A DNA stretch of 31,630 nucleotides, taken from the NCBI GenBank assembly GCA_039798065.1, contig JBDKGS010000015.1, forward strand, positions 1-31,630, written 5' to 3'. A program made the translations under genes and the position numbers. The stretch comes from UBA5070 sp039798065. Lineage in GTDB: Bacteria; Fibrobacterota; Fibrobacteria; UBA5070. The notes under the pieces were generated by a model. The model did no database searches and had not been told where the DNA came from. It worked only from the letters and a program-made list of their open reading frames with translations. This document shows positions 22,890 through 29,809 of this stretch, piece after piece (position 1 is the stretch's first letter; each line of letters opens with the position of its first letter).

Positions 22890-24122
22890 ATGAATCCCAT
22901 ACGCCAAACCGATCCGACGATCGCCTCGCTCCTGCGTTGCGAAGACGCCCGCCAGCGTGACACATTTTGTCTGATCGCGTCGGAGAACCACGCCAGCGCC
23001 GCCGTGCGGGAATGCATGGCCTCGCGCCTGGGCAACCGCTATTCCGAAGGCTATCCCGGAAAGCGTTTCTACGAAGGCCAGGCGGTGGTCGACCAGATCG
23101 AGGAGATCGCGATCTCGAGAGCCAAGACACTTTTTGGCGCCGAACACGCCAACGTGCAATCCTATTCCGGATCTCCCGCCAACTTGGCCGTGTACGCGGC
23201 CCTTTTGCAGCCCGGCGACACCGTGCTGGCCATGGACCTCGCGGCCGGCGGGCACCTCACCCACGGATCGAGCGCGTCCATCACGGGCAAGTGGTTCAAG
23301 GCCGTGCACTACGCGCCAGATTCTGTCAGCGGGCAGGTGGACCCGGTGGAACTGGAAAGGCTCGCGCTGGAATGCCGGCCCAAGCTGATCATCGCAGGGT
23401 TCTCGGCGTGGCCACGACAACTGGATTGGAGCCTGTTCCGCAAGGTGGCCGACATGGTGGACGCCAAGCTCATGGTCGACATGGCGCACTTCGCGGGACT
23501 GGTCGCGGGAGGCGCCGTGGCGTCGCCCGTTCCGTTCGCCGACGTGGTGACCAGCACCACCCACAAGACCCTGCGCGGCCCGCGCGGCGGATTGATCTTG
23601 TCTAGACAAGAATTGGCAAGCAAGCTCGATCGGGCCGTGTTTCCGGCCACCCAGGGAGGGCCCCACGACAACGCCACCGCCGCCAAGGCGATCTGTTTCC
23701 TGGAGGCGGCGACGCCCGATTTCGCGCTCTACGCGAGGTCGGTGACGGAAAACGCCCGGGCGTTGGCGAAAGCGCTTTCGCAACGGGGCATCCCGTTGGT
23801 GACCGGCGGCACCGACAACCACCTGATGATGCTGGACCTGACCGCCACCGGATTCCACGGCAAGGAACTGGCGCAGGCGCTCGACAAGGCGGGGATCGTC
23901 TGCAACGCCAACAAGATCCCCAACGACCCGCGACCAGCTTCCACACCGTCGGGAATCCGACTTGGCACCCCGGCAGTGACCACGCGAGGGTTGGCACCGG
24001 TCCATATGGAACGGCTGGCGGGCTGGATCACGGCCGTGGTGGAGAAGCCCGACGATGGACAATTGTTGTCACGGGTTCGCCGCGAAGTGCGTGACCTGGC
24101 GAGACAATTTCCGGTGCCGTGA
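22890..24122 (+). CDS. glyA: serine hydroxymethyltransferase
   Basis: The protein has 410 residues from the ATG at 22890, preceded by GGAGGA 7 bases upstream. It converts serine and tetrahydrofolate to glycine and 5,10-methylene-THF in the cytoplasm, using pyridoxal phosphate. Motifs in order: LIASENHASAAVRECM, NRYSEGYPGKRFYEGQ, LFGAEHANVQSYSGSPANLAVY, GGHLTHGS, AGFSAWPRQLDW, KLMVDMAHFAGLVAGG and TSTTHKTLRGPRGG, where Lys226 is the PLP lysine. Length is near the usual 410-430. Some positions differ from the commonest bacterial form (EGQAVVD for GCE-x-VD, SAWPR for SAYPR), but all expected catalytic residues are present. Control is by the upstream ZTP riboswitch. The gene stands alone and is followed by a strong hairpin. 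Exact GACA-N5-TGTC copies lie at 22959-22971 and 24058-24070. Confidence 0.97.
   Translation: MNPIRQTDPTIASLLRCEDARQRDTFCLIASENHASAAVRECMASRLGNRYSEGYPGKRFYEGQAVVDQIEEIAISRAKTLFGAEHANVQSYSGSPANLAVYAALLQPGDTVLAMDLAAGGHLTHGSSASITGKWFKAVHYAPDSVSGQVDPVELERLALECRPKLIIAGFSAWPRQLDWSLFRKVADMVDAKLMVDMAHFAGLVAGGAVASPVPFADVVTSTTHKTLRGPRGGLILSRQELASKLDRAVFPATQGGPHDNATAAKAICFLEAATPDFALYARSVTENARALAKALSQRGIPLVTGGTDNHLMMLDLTATGFHGKELAQALDKAGIVCNANKIPNDPRPASTPSGIRLGTPAVTTRGLAPVHMERLAGWITAVVEKPDDGQLLSRVRREVRDLARQFPVP
23596..23611. repeat. 16-bp perfect palindrome inside glyA
   Basis: TCTTGTCTAGACAAGA is its own reverse complement. It overlaps a one-mismatch copy of the GACA-N5-TGTC motif (23605-23617). It encodes the Ile-Leu-Ser-Arg-Gln region after the PLP-lysine motif. 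Confidence 0.7.
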
Positions 24123-24130
24123 ACGTTTCG

Positions 24131-24164
24131 TCGATCCCCGGACCGCAATGCGGACGGGGATCGA
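24131..24164. terminator. strong hairpin between convergent glyA and discoidin lipoprotein genes
   Basis: TCGATCCCCG (24131-24140) pairs perfectly with CGGGGATCGA (24155-24164), and CCGC/GCGG extends pairing inside the loop. It is 8 bases after each flanking stop (24122 and 24172), so it can serve both strands. It lacks a T-run. Confidence 0.6.
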
Positions 24165-24171
24165 GGCCCGA

Positions 24172-25905
24172 TCAGGGATTCATCTCGATTTCGATCAGGT
24201 CTACCACGCTCGATCCGTTCACCGCCGTGACGCACAGGCGGTACTTGAGATACGATCCAGGTGCCGGAATCTGTCGGGTCAGGCGCGCCGACGACATCGT
24301 GGAATTCCATTCGTCGCCAAGCTCCATACCCGCGGCCTGGTCCAACTTGGTCCACTTGCCGCTGGCAAGGGGATCCAGCACCGATGCACCGGTGTCGTTG
24401 GAGCCTTGCAGAACCCAATCCTTGGGCAAGCGATCCTTGAGCGATTCGTAGCGGCCGACCAAGGTGTAGCTAGCAACGGTCTGAGGCTGGAGATATTCCA
24501 CCTGCAGCACCGATGCGCGCGAGAACGGGCGGAAGTCGTGGTCGGAGATCCACTGCGTCCAGCCGCCCGCAGGCATCTGGTCGAACGCGTTACCCGGCAT
24601 GTAGCTGCTGGAATAGATGCTGTTGGTGGTGATCGTCTTGATCCCCGATCCCGATTTCCCGATGCTGGTGTAGATGGGATCCACCGATACGGGAGGCTCC
24701 ACGACGACGGAGTCTTTTTTCACGTCCAATTCGATCTCGATCAGGTCGACCACCGACGAACCGTTCACGGCCGTCACGCACAGGCGGTACTTGAGGTACG
24801 ACCCAGGTGCCGAAATCTGTCGAGTCAGGCGAGCCGACGACGTCGTGGAACTCCATTCGTCCCCGATCTCCATGCCCGTGGCCTGATCCAGTTCGCTCCA
24901 CTTGCCGCTGGCAAGAGGATCCAGCACCGTCGCGCCGGTGTCGTTGGAACCCTGCAGAACCCAATCCTTGGGCAAACGATCCTTGAGCGATTCGTAGCGG
25001 CCGACCAAGGTGTAGCTAGCAACTGTCTGAGGCTGGAGATATTCCACCTGCAGCACCGACGCGCGCGCGAACGGGCGGAAGTCGTGGTTGGAGATCCACT
25101 GTGTCCAGCCACCTGCGGGCATCTGGTCGAACGCGTTGCCCGGCATGTAGCTGCTGGAATAGATGCTGTTGGTGGTGATCCTCTTGATCCCCGATCCCGA
25201 CTTGCCCATGCTGGTGTAGATGTCGCCCATCGGGGTCGGATCGACCTTGGGAGGGGCCACCGCGACAGAATCCGCGAGCATTTTGATTTCGATCAGATCG
25301 ACGACGGACGAGCCGTTCACGGCCGTCACGCACAGACGGTAGTGGGTGTAGGCACCTGGACGGGCGACCGCTCGCGTCAGTTCTGCCGCGCTGGTGGGCG
25401 ATTTCCATTCCTGTCCGATATCCATCCCGACAGCGTTGTCGAGCGTGGTCCAACCGGCACTGGTCAAGGCGTCGTTGGCCGTCGCATCGGAATCGTTGGA
25501 ACCTTGCAGGATCCAATCCTTGGGAAGGCGGTCCTTGAGCGACTCGTAGCGGCCAACCAAGGTGTAGCCGCGCACCGTCTTGGGCGTCGCGTACTGGACC
25601 TGGATGACGGATGCACGCTTGAACGGGCGGAAGTCGTGGTCGGAGATCCACTGTGTCCAGCCGCCAGCGGGCATGTTGTCGAACGCGTTTTCGGGACCGT
25701 ACGAGTCGTCGTAGACGCTGTTGGTGGTGATCGCGACGATATCGGACGACTCGAGATCCAAGGCCACCGACGAACTTTTGAGTCGAGCCACCAATGCGGA
25801 CTGGTCGTCCTGGACAGGCGCTGTGGCGGCATCGACTTGGCATCCGACGATGGTGACGGATGCGGCAAGAGCCAGAGCCGCGGGGAGGAGTTTGCGCTGG
25901 GTCAT
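24172..25905 (-). CDS. lipoprotein with three discoidin-like (F5/8 type C) domains
   Basis: The protein has 577 residues from the ATG at 25905. That start gives a lipoprotein signal (MTQRKLLPAALALAASVTIV then GCQ; lipobox I-V-G-C, Cys22); upstream frame is open but has no signal. Three repeats of about 150 residues follow, each with ITTNS(I/V)Y, (E/G)NAFDxMPAGGWTQWIS, SYTLVGRYESLKDRLPKDW, (I/V)LQGSND and YRLCVTAVNGSSVVDLIEI. These are discoidin/galactose-binding-like jelly rolls, which usually bind carbohydrate. Repeats are joined by Pro/Val linkers plus IYTSMGKSGSG. Repeats 2 and 3 are about 95% identical in DNA over at least 230 bases, so the duplication is recent or gene-converted. It probably displays on the cell surface and binds glycans. 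A related two-domain lipoprotein is at 26494-27654. Confidence 0.8.
   Translation of the reverse strand: MTQRKLLPAALALAASVTIVGCQVDAATAPVQDDQSALVARLKSSSVALDLESSDIVAITTNSVYDDSYGPENAFDNMPAGGWTQWISDHDFRPFKRASVIQVQYATPKTVRGYTLVGRYESLKDRLPKDWILQGSNDSDATANDALTSAGWTTLDNAVGMDIGQEWKSPTSAAELTRAVARPGAYTHYRLCVTAVNGSSVVDLIEIKMLADSVAVAPPKVDPTPMGDIYTSMGKSGSGIKRITTNSIYSSSYMPGNAFDQMPAGGWTQWISNHDFRPFARASVLQVEYLQPQTVASYTLVGRYESLKDRLPKDWVLQGSNDTGATVLDPLASGKWSELDQATGMEIGDEWSSTTSSARLTRQISAPGSYLKYRLCVTAVNGSSVVDLIEIELDVKKDSVVVEPPVSVDPIYTSIGKSGSGIKTITTNSIYSSSYMPGNAFDQMPAGGWTQWISDHDFRPFSRASVLQVEYLQPQTVASYTLVGRYESLKDRLPKDWVLQGSNDTGASVLDPLASGKWTKLDQAAGMELGDEWNSTMSSARLTRQIPAPGSYLKYRLCVTAVNGSSVVDLIEIEMNP
24175..25740 (-). 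repeat. three tandem discoidin-coding repeats, period about 546-552 bp
   Basis: Units lie at about 25740-25280, 25188-24728 and 24642-24175 in coding order. Aligning the common CAG/CCAATCC segment (24409, 24955 and 25507) gives offsets of 546 and 552 bases. The last two units are nearly identical at DNA level; the first has diverged. Confidence 0.85.
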
Positions 25906-26088
25906 CGACACTGGTGATTCTCCAAGGGTGAGCAACGGGGAATTGGGGCCGACTTCTCGGATCCGCTTGAATGAAGTTAAGGCAGAATCACCGCTGACGC
26001 CAGGGTTGTCTCGCGTTAATCTTGCGAGCCGATCTTCGTTACCCGATCCACCCCGAAGTCCAACCGGACACGAAAGGCCCTCTGCAAA

Positions 26089-26418
26089 ATGTCCATCGAA
26101 GAGACCTCGATGACTGCCGGATCCAAGCGCGTCATCTGCACCTCGTGCAACTGTTCCAAACCCTTCGACGAGGAGATCTGCCACATCTGCGGATTTTCGC
26201 TTTCCTTGGGCGACGTCACCGAAGGAACGGGATTCTTCGGCTCGTGGAAAAGCGCGGCCGCCGCTGCGTTCTTTTGGCTCTTCTGGTTCGTCGCGACCTT
26301 GGTGGACATACATCGCGGCTATGCGCCTCGATGGTTCGAGTACTTGAACGTGGCATCGTTCCTGTTCGCCATCGCTTGGCTGGTCTTCGCCATCAAGCGC
26401 AAGAAGAAGGCACGCTAG
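26089..26418 (+). CDS. small zinc-ribbon membrane protein
   Basis: The protein has 109 residues if started at the ATG at 26089; the ATG at 26110, preceded by GAAGAG 7 bases upstream, is a good alternative giving 102. An N-terminal zinc ribbon (CTSC near residue 17 and CHIC near 31) is followed by two hydrophobic segments (AAAAAFFWLFWFVATLV and VASFLFAIAWLVFAI) and a Lys/Arg tail (KRKKKAR), so it should be an inner-membrane protein with both ends in the cytoplasm. The zinc ribbon echoes those in the Tim44-like pair at 9836-13559, but no homology is clear. It is divergent from the discoidin lipoprotein gene and has no other partner. The function is unknown. Confidence 0.7.
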   Translation: MSIEETSMTAGSKRVICTSCNCSKPFDEEICHICGFSLSLGDVTEGTGFFGSWKSAAAAAFFWLFWFVATLVDIHRGYAPRWFEYLNVASFLFAIAWLVFAIKRKKKAR

Positions 26419-26493
26419 CTCGAGGAATCGACCTCTCGAAGGCAGGAGAGGCCAACACCGATCAGATCGCCCGCTTCCGGGCGAACCTGTCCA

Positions 26494-27654
26494 TCACTTG
26501 TTGAAATCGAACTCGATCAGCGACGTGTATTCGGACCCGTTGTTTTCCGTGATGCACAGCCGATAGCTCCGAAATGTACGCGGAGAGGCCAAAGGGAAGA
26601 TGCGCGTCGTGGTCGTGCGCGTCGTCTTGGGCCATCCCGTGGCGATATCGATGCCGTTTCGCGAGTCGATCGTTTCCCAGTTGGAACTCGCGATCGGGTC
26701 GTACGCGGACGCGAGACCGTTGTTCGATCCCTGCAGCTTCCAGGACTTGGGGAGCTGATCGGCTCGATACGCACCCAGACGTCCAGCCAAGGAATAGTTG
26801 TGGATCTGGACCGGAAGCGGATAGGTGATCTGGATGTTCGCCGATCCCATGGACGAAATCTGACCAGGCGCGGACGACCAGATGGTGCTGGCGTTGCCGT
26901 CGATCGCCATCCGTGCATCCATGCTTTCGGCGAAACTGCCGTTGCACGTGACCGCCACACCGGCGGAGTCGCCCGCACGCGCCCAAAGAACAAGTTCCCT
27001 CGCTTCGATCCACCTGGAAGAATGGGTGCGAAGCGGAAGATCGCTCAACACGACCCACCGGTATTTGACGAACGACGATGGAGCCGCGATATCGAACGAA
27101 ATCGTGTCGTTTTTCGCCGTCCCCCAATCCAGAGAACGCACCAAACGCCGACTATCGAGTTTAACCCATCTGGCGCTTTCCAGGGGATCCCCCACAACGG
27201 CGGAGGCATCGTTGCTTCCCTGCAAGACCCATTCGCCAGGCTGCGACCCGAAGTACACGGCGCCAGGAGACAGTTGAACGATCACCGAATACTTTCGGAT
27301 CGCCATCGGCACGACGTATTCGACCATGGCTCCAGTGTTGATTCCGGCGCGCGCCACATCCGGCGCCCATTCCGTGGACACCAGCCCATCGAACAGATAT
27401 TCTACCCGATCCGTACGCAATCCCATTTCCACGACTTCCGGGGGATCTGGAGGTTCGATCCCTGTGATCGCGCGGATCATGTTGGTCCGGGAGTCCATCG
27501 CGACCAGAACGTCGGCGGCTCGTGCGGCAAACGCAGCTCCCGCGCTTTCCGGAGCGTCCTGGGGCGCCGAAGCGGTAGACATTTCCTGGCAAGACGCCAG
27601 GAGGCCCACCGCGGCCAGTGAAAACGGAACCAACAAGCAATTCGCTTTGCGCAA
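26494..27654 (-). CDS. lipoprotein with two discoidin-like domains
   Basis: The protein has 386 residues from a TTG at 27654, chosen because GGAGA (27665-27661) lies 6 bases upstream and the signal peptide starts there (RKANCLLVPFSLAAVGLLAS then C; lipobox L-A-S-C). The first discoidin-like unit (about residues 50-220) carries VEYLFDGLVSTEWAPD, YSVIVQLSPGAVYFGSQPGE, WVLQGSNDAS and VKYRWVVLSD. The second (about 225-386) carries ARMAIDGNASTIWSSAPGQ, YSLAGRLGAYRADQLPKSW, LQGSNNG and YRLCITENNGSEYTSLIEFD. The pattern 'change in sugar-binding jelly roll, LQGSN, YR.C.TE.NGS...LIE' shows kinship to the neighbouring three-repeat lipoprotein, though the sequences have diverged well. It is probably surface exposed. 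Confidence 0.75.
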   Translation of the reverse strand: MRKANCLLVPFSLAAVGLLASCQEMSTASAPQDAPESAGAAFAARAADVLVAMDSRTNMIRAITGIEPPDPPEVVEMGLRTDRVEYLFDGLVSTEWAPDVARAGINTGAMVEYVVPMAIRKYSVIVQLSPGAVYFGSQPGEWVLQGSNDASAVVGDPLESARWVKLDSRRLVRSLDWGTAKNDTISFDIAAPSSFVKYRWVVLSDLPLRTHSSRWIEARELVLWARAGDSAGVAVTCNGSFAESMDARMAIDGNASTIWSSAPGQISSMGSANIQITYPLPVQIHNYSLAGRLGAYRADQLPKSWKLQGSNNGLASAYDPIASSNWETIDSRNGIDIATGWPKTTRTTTTRIFPLASPRTFRSYRLCITENNGSEYTSLIEFDFNK

Positions 27655-27951
27655 AAGACATCTCCAGTTCAAATGGGGGGGTGCCGTGATCTGGGCACCC
27701 ACGACAAAATTTGCAGAGGGAAGCAAAAGGGGGACACGGAGCCGCAGCGGGATGCAACCAGGGGTTCACCGCAGTCCGTTGAGGGAGAATTTACAGAGGA
27801 ACGACGTCACTGCAAAGGGTGAGCGAGAAACAACGCGTTCCAGCCATGGAAAATTTGACGATCGACCTATCGCGCAACGGGGACGTCGCCCTTCGTCAGG
27901 CTCAGGACGGGCCCGGATGGGGCGGGACGCCCCAGCTTGCGACAATTTCCG
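27655..27951. other. 297-base non-coding stretch between divergently evolved envelope genes
   Basis: No supported gene. It holds a leader hairpin of the discoidin lipoprotein (27679-27700), a compact stem GGGGCG-GGA-CGCCCC (27919-27933) shortly after the DUF2225-like stop, a short CTTCGTCAGGCTCAG segment (about 27890-27904) resembling short interspersed repeats common in GC-rich genomes, and a one-mismatch GACA-N5-TGTC copy at 27941-27953 that runs into the DUF2225-like gene's last codon. Confidence 0.45.
27679..27700 (-). promoter_or_regulatory. 7-bp leader hairpin upstream of the two-domain discoidin lipoprotein
   Basis: GGGTGCC (27679-27685) and GGCACCC (27694-27700) pair perfectly around an 8-base loop. 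It is 13 bases upstream of the Shine-Dalgarno GGAGA on the minus strand, where it could affect translation or mRNA stability. Confidence 0.35.
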
Positions 27952-28944
27952 TCAGCTTGCTCGCAGCGTCCAGAGATCGGGATTTTCGCGGTCGGCCCAG
28001 ATCTCGCGCGCCGCGTTGTACCAACGGGTGAACGCCTGCGCGATGGCAGCCTCCACATTGGCGGCTTCCACGCGCATCTTGGAGCGATCGAGCACTCCGA
28101 TGTAGCTGCCCGCGATCTCCATCTGGTTGAGCTTCAGGGCCAGGGCGATCACCTGGTACAGAACCTGTCCTTCGTAGTTGAAACCGGGCGCGTTGGAGCG
28201 TTCGAAGCAGGTGAGGTAGCCCTTCAACGCCTTGAGGTAGTAGGGGGCGGGATCGATCTCGTAGGTGGCGGCGATGGTGGCCTGTTTGAGCGTGTAGGCG
28301 GCGATCTTGTAGGCAGAAAACGGAACGTTGCGCTTGAACTCGATTTCGGCGCGCTGGATGGCCAAGTCGTAGCTGGCGATGCCGGCTTGCGGTGTTCGCG
28401 TGCGGGGCAATAGATCGTTCATGGCATCCAAACTCTGTTCGGCGAGCCAGTTGTTGCGGTCGTCGGCGACGGCCAGGATTGCGGCCAGTTCCCCCTGGTG
28501 CAACCTCGGAGGGATCTCGCGGTTGCGGGCCGGATCGCGGCCGATGAAATCGCGCTTGTCGGGCGAAGCGAACAGGCACTGCGGACAGACCGTGACAGAA
28601 AGCAGATTGAAGTCGACCACCTTGTAGCGTCCCATGGCACGAAAGTGCGGCATTCCGAACTTGTCGGTCATGACCTGCAGGCTCTTGGCCTTGAGTTCGT
28701 AGCTGGGCAGGTTGGTCATGTAGCACGAAGGGCACTTGAGGAACACCGTGAAGACGGGGTCGTCTGCGGCAGTTTCTGTCGCGGCGGCGATGTCCAGGAC
28801 CTTTTCCGTGACCGACCGCATGGTCTTGATCTTGGTCATGTCGATGCGGAAGCCGTACTGCTTGATGTACTCTTCGACCAGCTTGTCGTTGCCCAACATG
28901 ATCTTCAGGCGGCGACGCACTCCATTTTCATCGATGACAGCCAT
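27952..28944 (-). CDS. DUF2225-like cysteine-motif protein
   Basis: The protein has 330 residues, cytoplasmic, without signal or membrane segment. Two CxxC pairs, KCPSCYMTNLPSYELKAKS and VTVCPQCLFASPDKRDF, about 50 residues apart, are typical of DUF2225 and probably bind one zinc. The C-terminal two-thirds are helical and resemble TPR-like repeats (FSAYKIAAYTLKQATIAATY, YYLKALKGYLTCFERSNAP), as is usual in that family. Its function is unknown. The start ATG (28944-28942) shares two bases with the divergent lpxK start (28943-28945), so each promoter must lie inside the other gene or one start is misplaced. The ATG at about 28899 (MLGNDKL) is an alternative that would free about 45 bases. Confidence 0.6.
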   Translation of the reverse strand: MAVIDENGVRRRLKIMLGNDKLVEEYIKQYGFRIDMTKIKTMRSVTEKVLDIAAATETAADDPVFTVFLKCPSCYMTNLPSYELKAKSLQVMTDKFGMPHFRAMGRYKVVDFNLLSVTVCPQCLFASPDKRDFIGRDPARNREIPPRLHQGELAAILAVADDRNNWLAEQSLDAMNDLLPRTRTPQAGIASYDLAIQRAEIEFKRNVPFSAYKIAAYTLKQATIAATYEIDPAPYYLKALKGYLTCFERSNAPGFNYEGQVLYQVIALALKLNQMEIAGSYIGVLDRSKMRVEAANVEAAIAQAFTRWYNAAREIWADRENPDLWTLRAS

Positions 28945-29809
28945 GTCCCTACATCATCCCATTGTGCAAGCCCCGACTCAAGCCCTCAAAACGCTTTGTG
29001 GTTGGTTGTGGCAGGTGGCCTCCCGGGTCCATCGAGCCTGGCGTTCCCGGCGCAGGCCCTCGGTGGCGCCGTCGGTTGTCGTGGTGGGCTCGCTGTGGTC
29101 CGGCGGCACGGGAAAGACCGACCTGGCGGCCTGGATCGCTCAACGACACCCGGACCTCGCCATTTTGGCCCATCCCACCGGCGATGAAGACCAATTGTTG
29201 TCAGCCCGATTTCCGGGAAGGGTTTTTGTCCATCGGGACCTTCTGGTCGCCTGGAACAACGCATGCGACGCGGGGTTTTGCGCGGCAGTGAGCGACGGGG
29301 GCCTGCAGGATCCGGCCTTGGACGGTTGCCCCGCGATCTGCGTGGACCTGGATTTTTCCCCTGGCGCGTCCGACCTGCTTCCATTCGGGCGTCACCGGGA
29401 ATTGTCGCCGCGTCCGCGCACCGACCTGCTGCGCATCTCCTTGCACCAACATCTGTCACCTCGACTGGACGAGACGTCCCTCCCTCCCCGCGGCACCCAT
29501 GTGGTCGCTGCCTGCTCGATCGCGAGGCCCGAGCGGTTCTTCCAAGACCTGGAACAGGCGGGCATGATCCTGGCCGAGCGGGTCGCGTTCGGCGACCACC
29601 GTCCCTTCGACGCAGGCGTGGTGACCGACACCCTGGCACGCCAACCAGGCCTTCCCTGGGTGATCACCGAGAAGGATGCCGCCCGCGGCGAGCCGCGTTC
29701 GATCAAATCGCCGACCTGGACGGCTCGACGGATTCTGTCGCCAACTATCCGGATCGAGGAAGATATCGACCGCTTGACGGATTCCGTCAGACCCTCCCAC
29801 GCCCCCTGA
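28943..29809 (+). CDS. lpxK: tetraacyldisaccharide 4'-kinase (LpxK)-like protein, divergent
   Basis: The protein has 288 residues from the ATG at 28943. LpxK phosphorylates the 4' position of the lipid A precursor at the inner membrane. The N-terminus has a short amphipathic/hydrophobic start and basic stretch (VHRAWRSRRRP), then VVVVGSLWSGGTGKTDLAAW with Walker A GGTGKT at 54-59. GDEDQLLSARFPGRVFVHRD, SDGGLQDPALDG, DLLPFGRHRE, ERFFQDLEQAG, FGDHRPFDAG and WVITEKDAAR follow the LpxK order. Differences: the usual SRGYGR segment is missing, DDGFQH is replaced by SDGGLQD, and the protein is about 40 residues shorter than typical. Activity may be altered, or this may be a distant clade form. The stop at 29809 abuts the convergent neighbour's stop at 29810. 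Confidence 0.75.
   Translation: MSLHHPIVQAPTQALKTLCGWLWQVASRVHRAWRSRRRPSVAPSVVVVGSLWSGGTGKTDLAAWIAQRHPDLAILAHPTGDEDQLLSARFPGRVFVHRDLLVAWNNACDAGFCAAVSDGGLQDPALDGCPAICVDLDFSPGASDLLPFGRHRELSPRPRTDLLRISLHQHLSPRLDETSLPPRGTHVVAACSIARPERFFQDLEQAGMILAERVAFGDHRPFDAGVVTDTLARQPGLPWVITEKDAARGEPRSIKSPTWTARRILSPTIRIEEDIDRLTDSVRPSHAP

Larger units (their letters stand above)
2591..24070. repeat. dispersed 13-bp interrupted palindrome GACA-N5-TGTC (12 exact copies)
   Basis: Exact copies start at 2591, 2740, 5535, 9684, 13736, 15448, 16090, 17973, 20592, 21195, 22959 and 24058. All lie in coding sequence, on both coding strands. At 60% GC about 0.4 are expected by chance in this length. In ten of twelve the copy sits as xxG ACA NNN NNT GTC, giving x-T-x-x-V (e.g. 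TGPV, TDSV, TNLV, TGTV, TNRV, TASV); the two in glyA use the other phases. One-mismatch copies include 2123, 6808, 14198, 17781, 19260, 20244, 21093, 23315, 28768, 27941 and 30837, mostly in the same phase. Spacers are often of the type GATTC, TTTCC or GTTCC. Confidence 0.85.

Noticed and set aside
22830..24062. Minus-strand ORF opposite glyA
   Set aside because: glyA is unmistakable on the plus strand; the antisense frame has no recognisable motif.
2591..24070. GACA-N5-TGTC motif as LexA boxes or ordinary operators
   Set aside because: Copies are inside genes, phase-locked to codons and not near starts, unlike promoter operators; they also do not match LexA sites I know.
2591..24070. Motif as a by-product of a repeated protein motif T-x-x-V
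   Set aside because: Host proteins are unrelated, the middle residues vary, and rare codons (ACA, NNT) are used, so protein-level selection does not explain it.
24055..25917. Plus-strand 620-residue ORF opposite the discoidin lipoprotein
   Set aside because: Its repeats simply mirror the three discoidin repeats of the opposite strand; no signal or ribosome site.
27888..27910. CTTCGTCAGGCTCAG segment as a mobile REP-type element
   Set aside because: Only one copy is visible in the window, without a partner inverted copy or a nearby transposase, so it is mentioned only within the non-coding stretch.
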